This document shows, piece after piece, positions 49,396-60,810 of a stretch of DNA of 64,000 nucleotides. Made by a program: the position numbers and the translations under genes. Location: positions 1,005,058 to 1,069,057 of the forward strand of contig VWZS01009792.1 in assembly GCA_013397075.1 (NCBI GenBank). Reading direction: 5' to 3'. This DNA comes from Rhabdornis inornatus. Lineage: Eukaryota > Chordata > Aves > Passeriformes > Rhabdornithidae. Each line of letters opens with the position of its first letter. Within the stretch, counting starts at the first letter, position 1. The notes below the pieces were generated by a model, which made no database searches, was not told where the DNA came from, and saw only the letters and a list, made by a program, of their open reading frames with translations.

Positions 49396-51959
49396 TTCTA
49401 GACAACTGTTACCCGTTGTGCAACATTACAGCATTAGGATGTTACATATTTATATGTTTAGAAAACTGGACTAGATGTCATGTAACATTTAAAATTAAAA
49501 TGTAACCTGAATGTTAGTTTGGACCTAAAAACTCCCCCAAACAACAAAAACAACAAAACCCCGACTCAAAACAGGTACTAATATATGCAAAAGACTTCCA
49601 ACCATAATACTAATATTATTTTTATTATTATAGAAAATTCTGATAGATAATTGCCACAAGGTATATATACTTATCCTTACTGTTACAGTATTAATTGACT
49701 TTTAAAGCATAAAACACAAACACTGATGTTTGAGGCCTAGAAAACATGCATTCTGTTGTTTGAATAATGATTTCAGTTTACAGGAAAACTGTTGCTTAGC
49801 TTTTCCTGTAACATGGAACAAAGAGTATTTTGTAGTTAGTTGCCATTCTTTTTTTTTGTCCAAGTGAGAACACAATGTCATTTAAAATATTGTCTCATTT
49901 AATTTACATTTTAATCTGAAAGAGAAAATTAGTTTTAAAATCATGCTACAGCATTACCATCCCTTTGCACTCAGAAACATATTTCTTGTACCTGCTCAAT
50001 TTAAAGTGAACCCACAATACTCAAAGCACCCGACTCAACTTCTAACTTCTCCATCACTTCTTATATTTTTTATCCCTCTGAAAAGAAACAATGTGAGCTG
50101 TAGCTTGTCCCTCGTGTTAAGTTCTTCACTGACTGCCTAAGGAGATTCACAAGCACATGAGCTATTCTGCACTGCTTATTTGTCTCAAACATATGATCTA
50201 AAACATGTAATCTGATTTGTATTTCTTAATATTTTATAGGTGAGTTAGTTCTGAGTTATTTTTTCTGTTTCCTGTGTCTAACCAAGATGCTGCAGGACTT
50301 TGTTGATACATCAGACTTCACTGAAACAAAGGCTTCACACAGATCAGGCATCTAAACTATTTGTTCATTTCAAAAGTGGTATTTTGGCTGCAGTATATTT
50401 TTTCCACTTGTGTGGGAGGAATTGTGTTTTATTGTAAGCATCAACACTATTGTTAAAATAAATTGTTCTTATCTGTTAGTATAATACTTTTTCTTCTTGT
50501 CTTGTTTTCTTAAGAGAAAGAAACTGTGCTCAGTACACAGTTTTCAAGTTGCTCAAGATATAATTAGTCTTTAAATAGTCATAAAAAATATTGCCTTAGC
50601 AATTACAATGATGATACAGTTCCTGTAAATATGTAATTCTTTTCTTCATAAACTGTCAATCCCACATGCTAAGAACACCCAAAAGAGCTACTTGCAAAAA
50701 TTTAGATATAGAGGCCACTTTTTTTGACACAGACGTGATATTTAATGTTGACTTCTGTTTAGGCAATATAGGAAAAATAGATCTGAATGTGTATAGGAAA
50801 GACAAATACACCCAGATATATGCTACGCTATACTCGTGAAGCACTTTATTAGGAATTTATACATATTCTGTAGCAGTTTTCAATACTGAAAACAGGTTAT
50901 TTAAGATACTGATCAGGTGAACACATATTCTGTTCATTCAAGCTGTATAATGAGATAAAACTATATTGTGTTGGTATATACATGTCAATATACAATTTAA
51001 ATTACACATAGTACTTATCAAAATAAAAATCCTTGTAGATTTAATCAGCTGTACAATGCACCCATGTATGCATATTAAAGATTGTTGTTGCATTTATATT
51101 TTGATCAGCAAAATTTACTTGAATGAGGATAGTTCACATTCAGCACTCTGAATTAATTTTGCATTTAACACTGTGTGTACAATGGAGGTGAAACTGTGGT
51201 GTGAAATGTTTTGTCTCTGTCAGTCTGAAGATTTTGACTATGCTCTGCCCTGCACTGAGAGTGAGAAGAAAATGAATCACTAGAAACCCCTGCCTGGCGT
51301 ATTTGGTGCTCCAGCAAAAGTGGTGAATATGCAGTCCTGCCTCTGCATTACTGCTTGAACTGGGATGACTCCAGTGGCTCCACTCTGCCCATCATACTCA
51401 CTGCTGCCCCTTGCCATAGTGATGGCAAAGTTGGTGCACTGCCTGCCTCTTTTCCTGCTCCCTCTTCTTCAGGGCAGCAGCCAGCCCAACCTCAGGTACA
51501 CAGGTAGGGCAGAGGTGGATGGAGGGGAGGGACAAGCAGGGTCTTCACTCAGGCAGAATGTCCACCAAGATCAACAACGTGTTTCCATGTCCTGGGACTG
51601 CATGACAACACCTACGGAGACCATGCAGGAAGCACTCCCATTTGCCCAGTGACAGTATATGAAAGCTGTCTCTATTAGCACAAATAAATAGAAAGCGTCA
51701 TCTTCAATATGCTATGCTTAGATATATGTACAGAATTTCAATACATTTCTATATATAGGAATCATCTATTTCTATACAACTTGATGTTGTTTCAGTGCAA
51801 AATGCATTTAAATGCTCTTTAATAAGTGATTTCAGAGTAATCAGCTTGTGCTACAACAAAAACAAAAAACAAAAACACAAGCTCTTGCAAAGGGGGAGGA
51901 AGAGAGAGAGAGAGAGAGTGAAAAAGATGTGTGGTGCATACAAAAAAGGACTGATATTA
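49396..51959. other. AT-rich DNA downstream of mir-125b-2
   Basis: Nothing definite is seen. From about 51240 to 51660 the base composition rises and a 95-codon frame (51365-51652) opens, without recognisable features. Confidence 0.5.
51901..51918. repeat. (AG)9 microsatellite
   Basis: Nine AG units follow a purine-rich lead (GGGGGAGGA) and directly precede the conserved-looking block at 51.96 kb. Confidence 0.95.
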
Positions 51960-52080
51960 ACAATTCGATGGGTTCCTAGTTGGTGGAGCAGACTGAGCCA
52001 GACGCATATATTAGCGGCTGTCTGCTGCTGATGGGAGCCTGCTCAATGCGGTGGAAATGAAGGATCACCTAGGCTCTGAC
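51960..52080. promoter_or_regulatory. Candidate conserved non-coding element
   Basis: A non-repetitive block retains CpGs (51966, 52002, 52014, 52049) directly after a GA microsatellite. It contains the words TTAGCGGCTG and CTGCTGCTGATGG. Retained CpGs in an AT-rich, methylated vertebrate background suggest constraint, but there is no direct proof. Confidence 0.25.
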
Positions 52081-52734
52081 ACCAGCTTATTTGTACATTT
52101 TAATTTTAAAAAGGAAAATCACTGTTTTACATAAACATCTTAACCCCTACACGATTTTTTTTTCATTTCCCCCTCCCTCATATTGTTTGCTAATTTACTG
52201 TCAACTTAAAGTGCTGTTTAGCTACAGCCCAACAAAACATCAGTCAAAAAACAGTATTAGCTTCTCTTTTGTCTGCCATGTACAATTGAGTTATTATGAT
52301 AATTGTCTACTTTAATTTTTAGTCTTCATGGGAGATGCAACAATTTTCTGGAGCTTAATTTTTGAGGCATTTTAAGTTTCAGCAATATAGCACTTCATAT
52401 TTCATCCAAACAATGCAAAAAAAAAAAAAACCTCATAGCTCTAGCTGGGGTGATTTGATCAATTCTTTTCATTAACCTGAAAGTCTTTAGCACCTTTGTA
52501 TAGTATTACATATGTGGGACAGAATTTCTTTTCCAACCATATAAACTCTAAGATCCATTAATACAGTGCTGAAGACTGCTACATGAGTCAAGGGAATTCC
52601 AATCCAAGTTAATTACTGTTGGAATTAGGGGGAAGAATATTTTACTCAAAGTTGTATAACAAGAATCTACAATTATCACATATCAGGGCATTGCTCTATT
52701 CATTTGATGAAAAATGTCAATGAGGTTTTAACAG

Positions 52735-52960
52735 AAGATGTTCTGCATTTCCGTGGGTAATGAAAATCGGCACATCCACGATAAGCTAACACAACATTTT
52801 CAGTGTGTTAATATGCAGTGCAGCAGAAATTTCTGTAGGCAGTAAATGTAGCCATCATTTCGATTCGCCTGTGTGATGATTATGCTCAATTCCTGACTAG
52901 GTGCATAATTTCACACTGAAAAGCAGTCATCTCCTCTTAGGGACCAACTGTAGCCTAAAA
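52735..52960. promoter_or_regulatory. Candidate conserved non-coding element
   Basis: Unique-looking sequence keeps five CpGs (52752, 52768, 52779, 52861, 52866). It contains a GATA-type CGATAAG (52779-52785), TTAATATGCA (about 52808) and octamer-like TGATTATGCTC and GTGCATAATTT words (52877-52912). This mix resembles vertebrate developmental enhancers. It lies 3.6 kb downstream of mir-125b-2. Confidence 0.3.
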
Positions 52961-54299
52961 AAAAAAAAGACTGATGTCTGAGGTCTATAATAGCTAGGTA
53001 GTCACACAATAGAAAAAAAACATATCTGGAATACTAAAAATGTCATCTGAAACTGTATCACTCAATTAAAAGTAGATTTATTTTATTATGTTCATTTAAA
53101 GTGGTTTTGTCCAAACAATGTATCTGAGGCATTCATCACCTTGTTAAGTTTTTTTCATTGTTTGATGATTACAATAGGCATCTTCAGAGTTTGTTGGATG
53201 CTGTGTTATTGCACTCCTTGGCAACACTAGAGTGATTCTTATGGGGAGTTATATTCTGACCACAATCCAGCTCAATTGATTGATGAGCTTCACTTGCAGT
53301 GCCTGAGTGGCAACAAGTGGATGGAAGCCTTAGAGAATAAGTGAACGTCAGATTAATAAAATCAACACTGACAAAACTATTTCATCTTTAAAAACATCTT
53401 TAACCTGTTAAGTAGGATTTAAAATTAATCACAGAATCTTCCAGTTGATTATAGACTAAAATTTTTCTGGTAGGCTTTCAGCAGTGAAATCTTTACGCCT
53501 GTTCCTACTTATTTAGGAGTTAAGGATTAGGTGTAATTGTGGGATAAACTAGATATGGTAATGATAGTTTGAGCAATATGAGTATCCTATAGGGAACAAG
53601 GCAGACAATATTCTGTACTTTTCTTTGACTCGTTAGCTGTTGCACTGGGGCCGTGATTCTCTATAAGGAGCATGTTCATTTGTTTAAATGGCCAAGCAAA
53701 TCAACAAGTTTGTGCTGAGTAGTTTAGGGCTGGTAATTTTGGTTTTGGTTTTGGGTGGTTTTCTTCCACCACCACCACCCCCAACTTCTTTTCTTGGATG
53801 TGTACGTGTCATGCATGGGAAGGTATGAAGGAAAAACAGCTATTCAGCAGAGACACGTCCCACCCCTTTAATTAAGCTTTTCCTGGACTATGTAAAAACA
53901 CTGGCAATGTGTAAATCCCATTTGTGTGTTTGTTATTATTATTTTAACAGATTCCTAAGTATTATATTAAGATACCTCAGTGATGAAATACACATGAAAA
54001 TAGTTGCGTTAGTAAGTCACTGGATACCAAAAGGGTTGGATGGCATCGGCACAGAGCCAACTGGAAGATTTTATTTTTAATTTAATTCCTTTCACCTAGT
54101 AGGCTCCCTAAGCATTAGGCAGAACCCAGTATGTGGCTAAGTTATTGCTCTAGTGTTCATCACACAAAAAGCACAGTCTTAGCATTTGTAAATTTTCTTC
54201 TGGGAGGTTTCTAATCTAGACAGCATTTGCGTTTGGGGATTACACCACAGTCTGTTCCCCACCACCTCCCCCTCTGACATGTAGCCCTTTCAACTTCTT

Positions 54300-54420
54300 C
54301 AAAGAAGTGCGGAAAAGTAGGTTCTTTTATTAATAGCAGAAAACAAACCGACTGCTGGACTTCCGTGGCAGAGCTCACATAATGCGGCAGGGTGGGAACT
54401 GTAACAAAGAATGCTTGAAT
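54300..54420. promoter_or_regulatory. Candidate conserved non-coding element
   Basis: A compact block has four CpGs (54310, 54349, 54364, 54385) and a TTTTATTAATAG homeodomain-like word, in otherwise CpG-poor DNA. There is no repeat or coding signature. Confidence 0.22.
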
Positions 54421-57162
54421 GCACTAAACGTATAGTGAAACCCCATTTACATTCACTGATGGGGCTTAAAGTACAATAAATGAGAAGTCTAAAGTAAAAA
54501 TAAGCAGGGCTATGAAAAGACTTCAGTGAAGGTAGATACTTCTTGAAAAGTTTAGCACAAGATTTAATTTCAAACTCAAGCCTTTCCTAGTAGAATGCAT
54601 TTCTTCATAGTGCATTCCCTTTGCTTAAAGCATTTCCATTGGATGACAATAAATCAGATGAAATGAGTGTCTCCAATGCATAAAGAAGTAGATTCTGTTT
54701 ATCCAGTTTATATACTGATTTTCATACAAGTGAGAGAGTTAGCAGTTGAAAAGTCTTCATGGTTCACTGTCTGTTCCTCTACACTCTCTTTCCTCAGCAA
54801 ACTGCTTTTGAAGCACAAGCGGAAAACTTTGTGTCTAGAAAAAGTTTGATTGTGGGATCTTCACTTGCTCTCTACTACTAAAATGTTTCTATGTAGGTAC
54901 ACCAGAGAATAGGACAAGGTGGTTGCTTTTCTTCTGCTGAATTTATTCTTTGGAATAGAATCACAATATTAGTAGTGAGTAACAACCACCTCTCCTTTTC
55001 TTCTCTTCATCTCTTTGTTTCAGCCCCTTCCACAGCCCCACTGTAAGGCCCTACAAGATGCTGGCTTTGTTCTCCTAGGAGTTTAAATCAGCCTTGCTCC
55101 CATTGTTTGGATTTCTCTCCACAGTAGTTCTTCACCCTGAACATGAAGGACATATAAATTGCTCCTACTTGTAAATTTTTGCAGACTCTGCATCTCCTCC
55201 CTTGGCCCCATTCAGGAACAACCAGCAGTCAGACATTATATATTAGGTTGTTGGTTGCAGTTTTCCAAATAAAGCTCTCCTTTCTCCTTTTCTTTCGAAG
55301 AATGGCATGATAGTCCTGATCTCTGCACAATCACAATGGAGGTTCATTTGTGGAACATCAGATTTAATTACTGTGATTTGGGAAAAGCAGGTTATGTGAT
55401 AATTTTCTGCTGCTCTGTTCAGTGGAGGTAGTTTCTGCTGGTGATGTGCATGAAACTTTCGCTGCCAGCATTTAGCCAGATTCATATTTCCAGAAATTTT
55501 GACAGTTGGCTCTTCACCACAGGGAGCCTAATTCTGCTTTGGGCCTACAAGAGGCAGGTCCATAGACTCTCACACTGCTGCCATCCTGCAGCAGCTGGCA
55601 TGAGCCTAATCCAGACACAGCCCCTCTCCATCCCTACGGCACGGTGTCCCAACAGCACAGGAATCAGCATTCAGCAAGCCCGGCACACGAAATGGCTGGC
55701 ACAGCCATTTTGTGGTGGGATTTATAGCTTTCCACTGCAAGCACAGGGTTCATCCCTCTGTTGGGAAGATTTGTCACAAGTCTGAGGATACACAGTGCTT
55801 ATAGCTCTTGCTGGTGTTATATACACACACCAAAGTATTCAGGGAGTTAGATTTACTGTGAGATTTTAAATAAACATAGGAGATCATGCTTTTCTGTTGT
55901 TTATTATGTTGGCATATTATTTTGGATCTTAATACTCAAACTTATGTCTCCTTCCGAAATAGAGGAGTATGGTCAAAATATTGATGTCTTAGGAGCCATC
56001 GAGGCTCCTGATCTTTAAACAATGGCTGGATGTTTAGAAGTGAAGCAGGTTACCTGTCCAGCATTGGAAACCTCTCCTGGCTGACTCAGAGGGTTAGATT
56101 TCTTGTGGGTGTTGCCAGTATCTGAGTGTTGAGGTTTGGTAGGCTTTTATGAGTTAATAAATTCCAAGGGCTGCAGCTTGGCTTTCTGAAATTTGGTAAT
56201 CATTCCCTAAATGCTAGTGGGAAATCAAAATTACTACATGCAATAACTAACACTTTTAAAACCCTTTGAAATGTTTCCAAACTGCTGCCTACGTGCTCTT
56301 TGCTGCATCAGTGGCTAAAGATTTAGGGTCACTTCCTGGCACCCATCACGAATGCAGACAAGTTCCCCTGAGCCTTTACTTTCCTTCCCTGCCATTTTCC
56401 CAATGCTGTCCAGGCAGACTGTGGGCTCTTTCCTCTGGAGAGCACCACTCGGTAATGGGAGCACAGTGACTGTCACAGGGGGACCTTGACTTTTATTAGA
56501 GCTCTGAGACATCAGTATAAAGCAAATATTTGTATAGAAGGAGGTCATGATTTAGTATGGCAGTGTGAGGCAACCTTTTATACATTTATTTTACCATCTT
56601 CCTTCTGCTGTTTATCCTCCAGTTGTTCACAGTAACTTAGTGCAGTGTTTGGAAAAAGAGGATTGCATCTGAACAAGCTATGGGATCTCAGACCCCAATA
56701 TTCTACTAGTTTCCATTGAAACACTCCTGATTAGTTTTGATATGCACATTTACTTTTTTTCAGACTGATATTTTTAATTCTCAAAATGATCTTCTGCAAA
56801 GGTAAGTAAGAAAAAAATGGAAAGGAGGAGCTCCACAGAGAGTCCCTGGCTCATCGTTTTTGTATAAATCTGTCTCATGTGTGTGTCTCAATTCTGTGTG
56901 ATTTTGCCATGGTGAAAAAAAATCCTTCAGCTTGGATTATGAAATGACAGCAGAACTTAATACCTGCAGTAGTCTTCTGAGAGGACTTGCAGGCTCTTCT
57001 GCTTGTGGTAAAACGTGTGGCTGAATGCCATCCATGAATGCCATGGAGGCTTTCCTATATCCTCTCTGCTTCCAGACACCATGTGCCATTCACTAGACCA
57101 GGAAACTTGGTACCACACAGGACTTGCATCTTACATGGATTAGGCAAGAAATACAGCCGGCA

Positions 57163-57200
57163 TCTTTCTTTCTTTCTTTCCCTCCTTCTCCCTCCCCCTT
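57163..57200. repeat. Pure pyrimidine tract with (TTTC)n
   Basis: Thirty-eight consecutive C/T bases begin with TTTC units and pass into CCTCC/CTTCTC. Such polypurine-polypyrimidine DNA can form triplex (H-DNA). No other function is seen. Confidence 0.9.
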
Positions 57201-59139
57201 GCTCTCCTCCCTTGTGACTCCCACACACAGCAGAAATATCCTGTCTGCTGCCAAGGCAAACTCAATCATCCAGTCTGACTTCCTCCATAAAACATGCCAA
57301 AGCATTCACCAAGCAACTCCCACATCAACACCAACAATTTCTGTTTGGTTAGCATGTATATTTAGGATTTGGGATAGCAGAGAATCCATAATAACCTCCT
57401 GGAACAGTCTCTCAGTAGTCTATTACATCAATATTAAAAACATAGCCTTTATTTCTAATTAGAATTTGTTTAGCATTGGGTTCCAGGTACTTTTAAAATT
57501 TTCCTGACAATTTAAATGGTCATTTGCTTCCTTCCCCCTCCTAGGATTTTCAGTGAAAAACTAATGAGGTTGTCCTCACTGTCTTAGTCTAAGTTTTTTG
57601 GGAAGATCAGATCGTGTTGTTTGTTCTTGCTTGAGTCTTTCCCGTTTTGTCAATATCTTCTGCAAATACTAATAGCAAAATGAGCAAGCTGATGTTGGAA
57701 ATAGTATTACTAGCTTGCTAGCAATTCTTTTGTTTGACTTACTTACTCATTTATGTTGTTTATTCTCTTCTTTGCTTCACTATACTGAGGCCACAAGAAT
57801 AGCTAAAGGAATAAAGAGAGAAAATTATCTGGAAAAGTCTTTTCTGAGGTATTTAAAAGTGCCCAATTCCAGTTAAAATTAGTAGGAGTTTATCACCTAA
57901 ACTGCAAAGTACCTCTGTTGACTTTAAGCAAAACTGTATGTCAATGGGAGAAATAACAGAATTAGCTTATCTGTTTTGAGTAATTATTAGCCAGGTAGTT
58001 TTTGACCTCCATTAATCTATTTATTGAATAAATTGTGTTTAATTTCAGAAGGAAATGACAGCAGCTGTATTATGCTTACTATTTGAAAGCTTGCTTGGTT
58101 TCAGCATTTTCTGTGTTTCTTGTATGCTCGAGTTACAGAAATAGATTCTACAGATGGATTAAAACATACCCATGTGGTGAAGCCAGGCAATCAGTCTCAC
58201 ATTTTACAGGTATTCATCCAAACAGCTAGGATATAGCTAGCTAAAGGATTATTTTTAATGTGTTTCTCCAAAGTTCTGTAACCTAGTCCCTTCACAAGGC
58301 TTATTTGTCTCATCTCAGTAAATCTGCAAGCCTATACATTTTATCATTTTCCTATCATGTGTTTGGGGAGGAGGGATGGGGGGAAGACTGATCTCAGATA
58401 AGCAATGCAAGTTGGTTAAGAAAGGAGGAAACTGTCATCTGTAGCCTTTCCAGACACAGCAGTACAGTTCCAGACAGTCACCTGAGTATTATCGCTCTGC
58501 CTCAACTATAAATCACAGTCTGTTAATGGCCAAGGCTGACACCCTGACATTTTCAAGAAGAGTAAAAGACCTGATTTGAATGGAAATCAATTTCGTTTCA
58601 CAAATCTTGGGATACTCCAAACATGGTCTTGTTCTTTTTTTTGTGTGTCTTATTCAGAATTTCCATGATTTTGTTGAAGGATTAGTTGTTTTATACAATG
58701 ACTCTGGTTTCCCTTGTAAAGTTTAAAATTACAGAAATATGTGTGTGTGCACTGCATCACAGGACCTGGTACCATGGAGAAAGTAACTGCCTTTTCTGAC
58801 AGTCTGCTGAGGGTGATGGGCACAGCTCATGAACCTACATTACCTTTTTCCTACCTCCAAAGGCAGTTGCTATCCTGCACTGGAAGGATGAAAAGACAGG
58901 CTTGGATCATGTGATGCCACAGCCCTGCTCTCCTGCATGTGAATTCCTGTGGGGTGGAATTCCCAAAATGGTGGCAGCGTTGGCACACCAGGACTTCCCA
59001 TTGTGCAATAAATTCTTGTGCTTGTAAGAGCCTTTCTGTAGCAAAAGTGGTCCAGAATTCTAAAAATTTCAGCTGCACTTTTTATTATCTGAAGAGACAA
59101 AAATAAACCCCCAGCAAATGGAATTAAAGTGGATTTTTC

Positions 59140-59154
59140 TTTTTTTTTTTTTTT
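59140..59154. repeat. T15 homopolymer
   Basis: Fifteen T after TTTTTC in unique DNA; no transposon body attached that I can recognise. Confidence 0.93.
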
Positions 59155-60783
59155 AACTTTTTTCTTTTGCCTGGGTTGTAAGAATGTACTGTAAAGACAA
59201 GTCCTGTCCAAGGAGGGAGGGGAATGAGCTTAGTGACTGTAGTACCCATGGAACTAGTGTAAGAAAATACAATCCCAAGCATCCTTCACTCCAACCGCTC
59301 TGATACATAACACGACACCTCTTTTGGAGCAAGGCCACTGCCTAAGGTGAAGGCATTGAAGTGACACCAGGCCTCCAGTGACTGCAGGTCCCAAACTGAG
59401 CCTGAAATGTTCTTTCCCATAGTTTCACAAGGAGCTACCATGCTCTGCAAAATTTCGGTTTTCTTACTTGGCAAAACAAAACCATCTAGAGGTCACTGGT
59501 TAAAAAAAGGAAGGCGGCGTAAGGTAATGCATGTAGGAGAATCTAAGCCAGTGAGTAAGCTGTGCCCAAATTTGCCAACAGATACATTCCTGTGTGAAAC
59601 TGAGAAAGGAAAAGCATCCTCAGCATACAGAGGATTAAAAATATCTGATGGCCATTCCACGTTTAAGCCCCTTAAACAAGATAGTGGAAAACATGTTGTG
59701 GCGTCTATAGCAACAGGTGTGAAATCAAAGGTAAGCATTTTTCTCTCTTTGTGTGTCTCTTGCCCGCTGCACAGTACTCCTGGAAAACCTCTAAGAAGCT
59801 CATTAAAACCATGCATGTATAACACAGACCCAGTGCATCAAATGACTTTCAAAGGCCTTAGCTATGTGCTAAGTCTAGACACTGTCCCTGGGCTTTATCA
59901 CAGCACATCTTAAGGAGCTGTAAAGCACATCTGGTGTGGAAAGAAATGCTAACAATCTAGCAAATTGCTAGCATCTAGCCCAGAATCCTTTTTCTCTTAC
60001 AATAGCAGCTAGGACATGCCCAGGTGAAACGATAAGATCAGGACAAGTAAAGTGATACTTTTCTGTTGTGGGGTTTTTTTTCTGTCTCCTGTGGAATTCA
60101 ATGCAGTGACTAATAGCTGGTACCAGCCTACTTAAGCACCCTTGGCAGAATTTTTCTTTTCTTTTAAATGTGTTTAATTACTTGTGCTTTAATTTTCTGA
60201 ACCCTCTTGGTGTGATAACAATGGTATCTTTCCTTGATTACAAATATCTCCATGTTCTGCAGATTCATTTGCATCCAAGGAAGACTGAGAAAATGTCGGA
60301 GCCGTGTGTAAGCGGTTTGCATGGATTTCCAAGGTGCAATGCCTCTGTGTAACCTGCATCATTATGCTCAATTAATTTGTTTTCCCTAAGTGTTTTCTTG
60401 GCAGGGAGAATTTCTAATGTTCAGTCATATGACAGATTTTACCTGGGGCCAATGTTTTTTTTTTTCTGATACATGTAGCTTATTGGCAAACTTTTGCAGC
60501 CACGTACTGTTCTGTACAATGCAGAGACCTAAAGGTGGACTAGATCAGAACTGTGACATTTGGCACTGTGACGTTCTCATGACTGTTTTTATCAGTACAA
60601 AGCATGTCCTGGAAGACAGAGGCATCTTGCAGCCTTGTAGTTTCCAAAAAGGAATGCTTTGGCCTTGTTAAAGTCAAGGGGAGCCTTTGGCTTCAGCTGC
60701 TAAGATGTCACCATCAAATTTAAACATTTTGAAGAGTGGCCACCATCCTTATAATACATTTACTTTAACAATTTCTGCTCTCA

Positions 60784-60810
60784 AAAAGCTCCATACTATG
60801 TGGAGCTTTT
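60784..60810. other. Perfect 10-bp hairpin
   Basis: AAAAGCTCCA (60784-60793) is the exact reverse complement of TGGAGCTTTT (60801-60810), with a 7-base loop. The 3' side ends in TTTT, so the + strand resembles a stem-plus-U-run, but such a shape has no terminator role for Pol II. Function unknown; chance is possible. Confidence 0.55.

Noticed and set aside
58365..58383. G-rich run as a third quadruplex
   Set aside because: Only three separate G-runs of at least three; the fourth would need an artificial split of one run with no loop.
59407..59913. 168-codon + strand frame
   Set aside because: No motif, signal peptide or membrane pattern; single open frames of this length are expected a few times in 64 kb on six frames.
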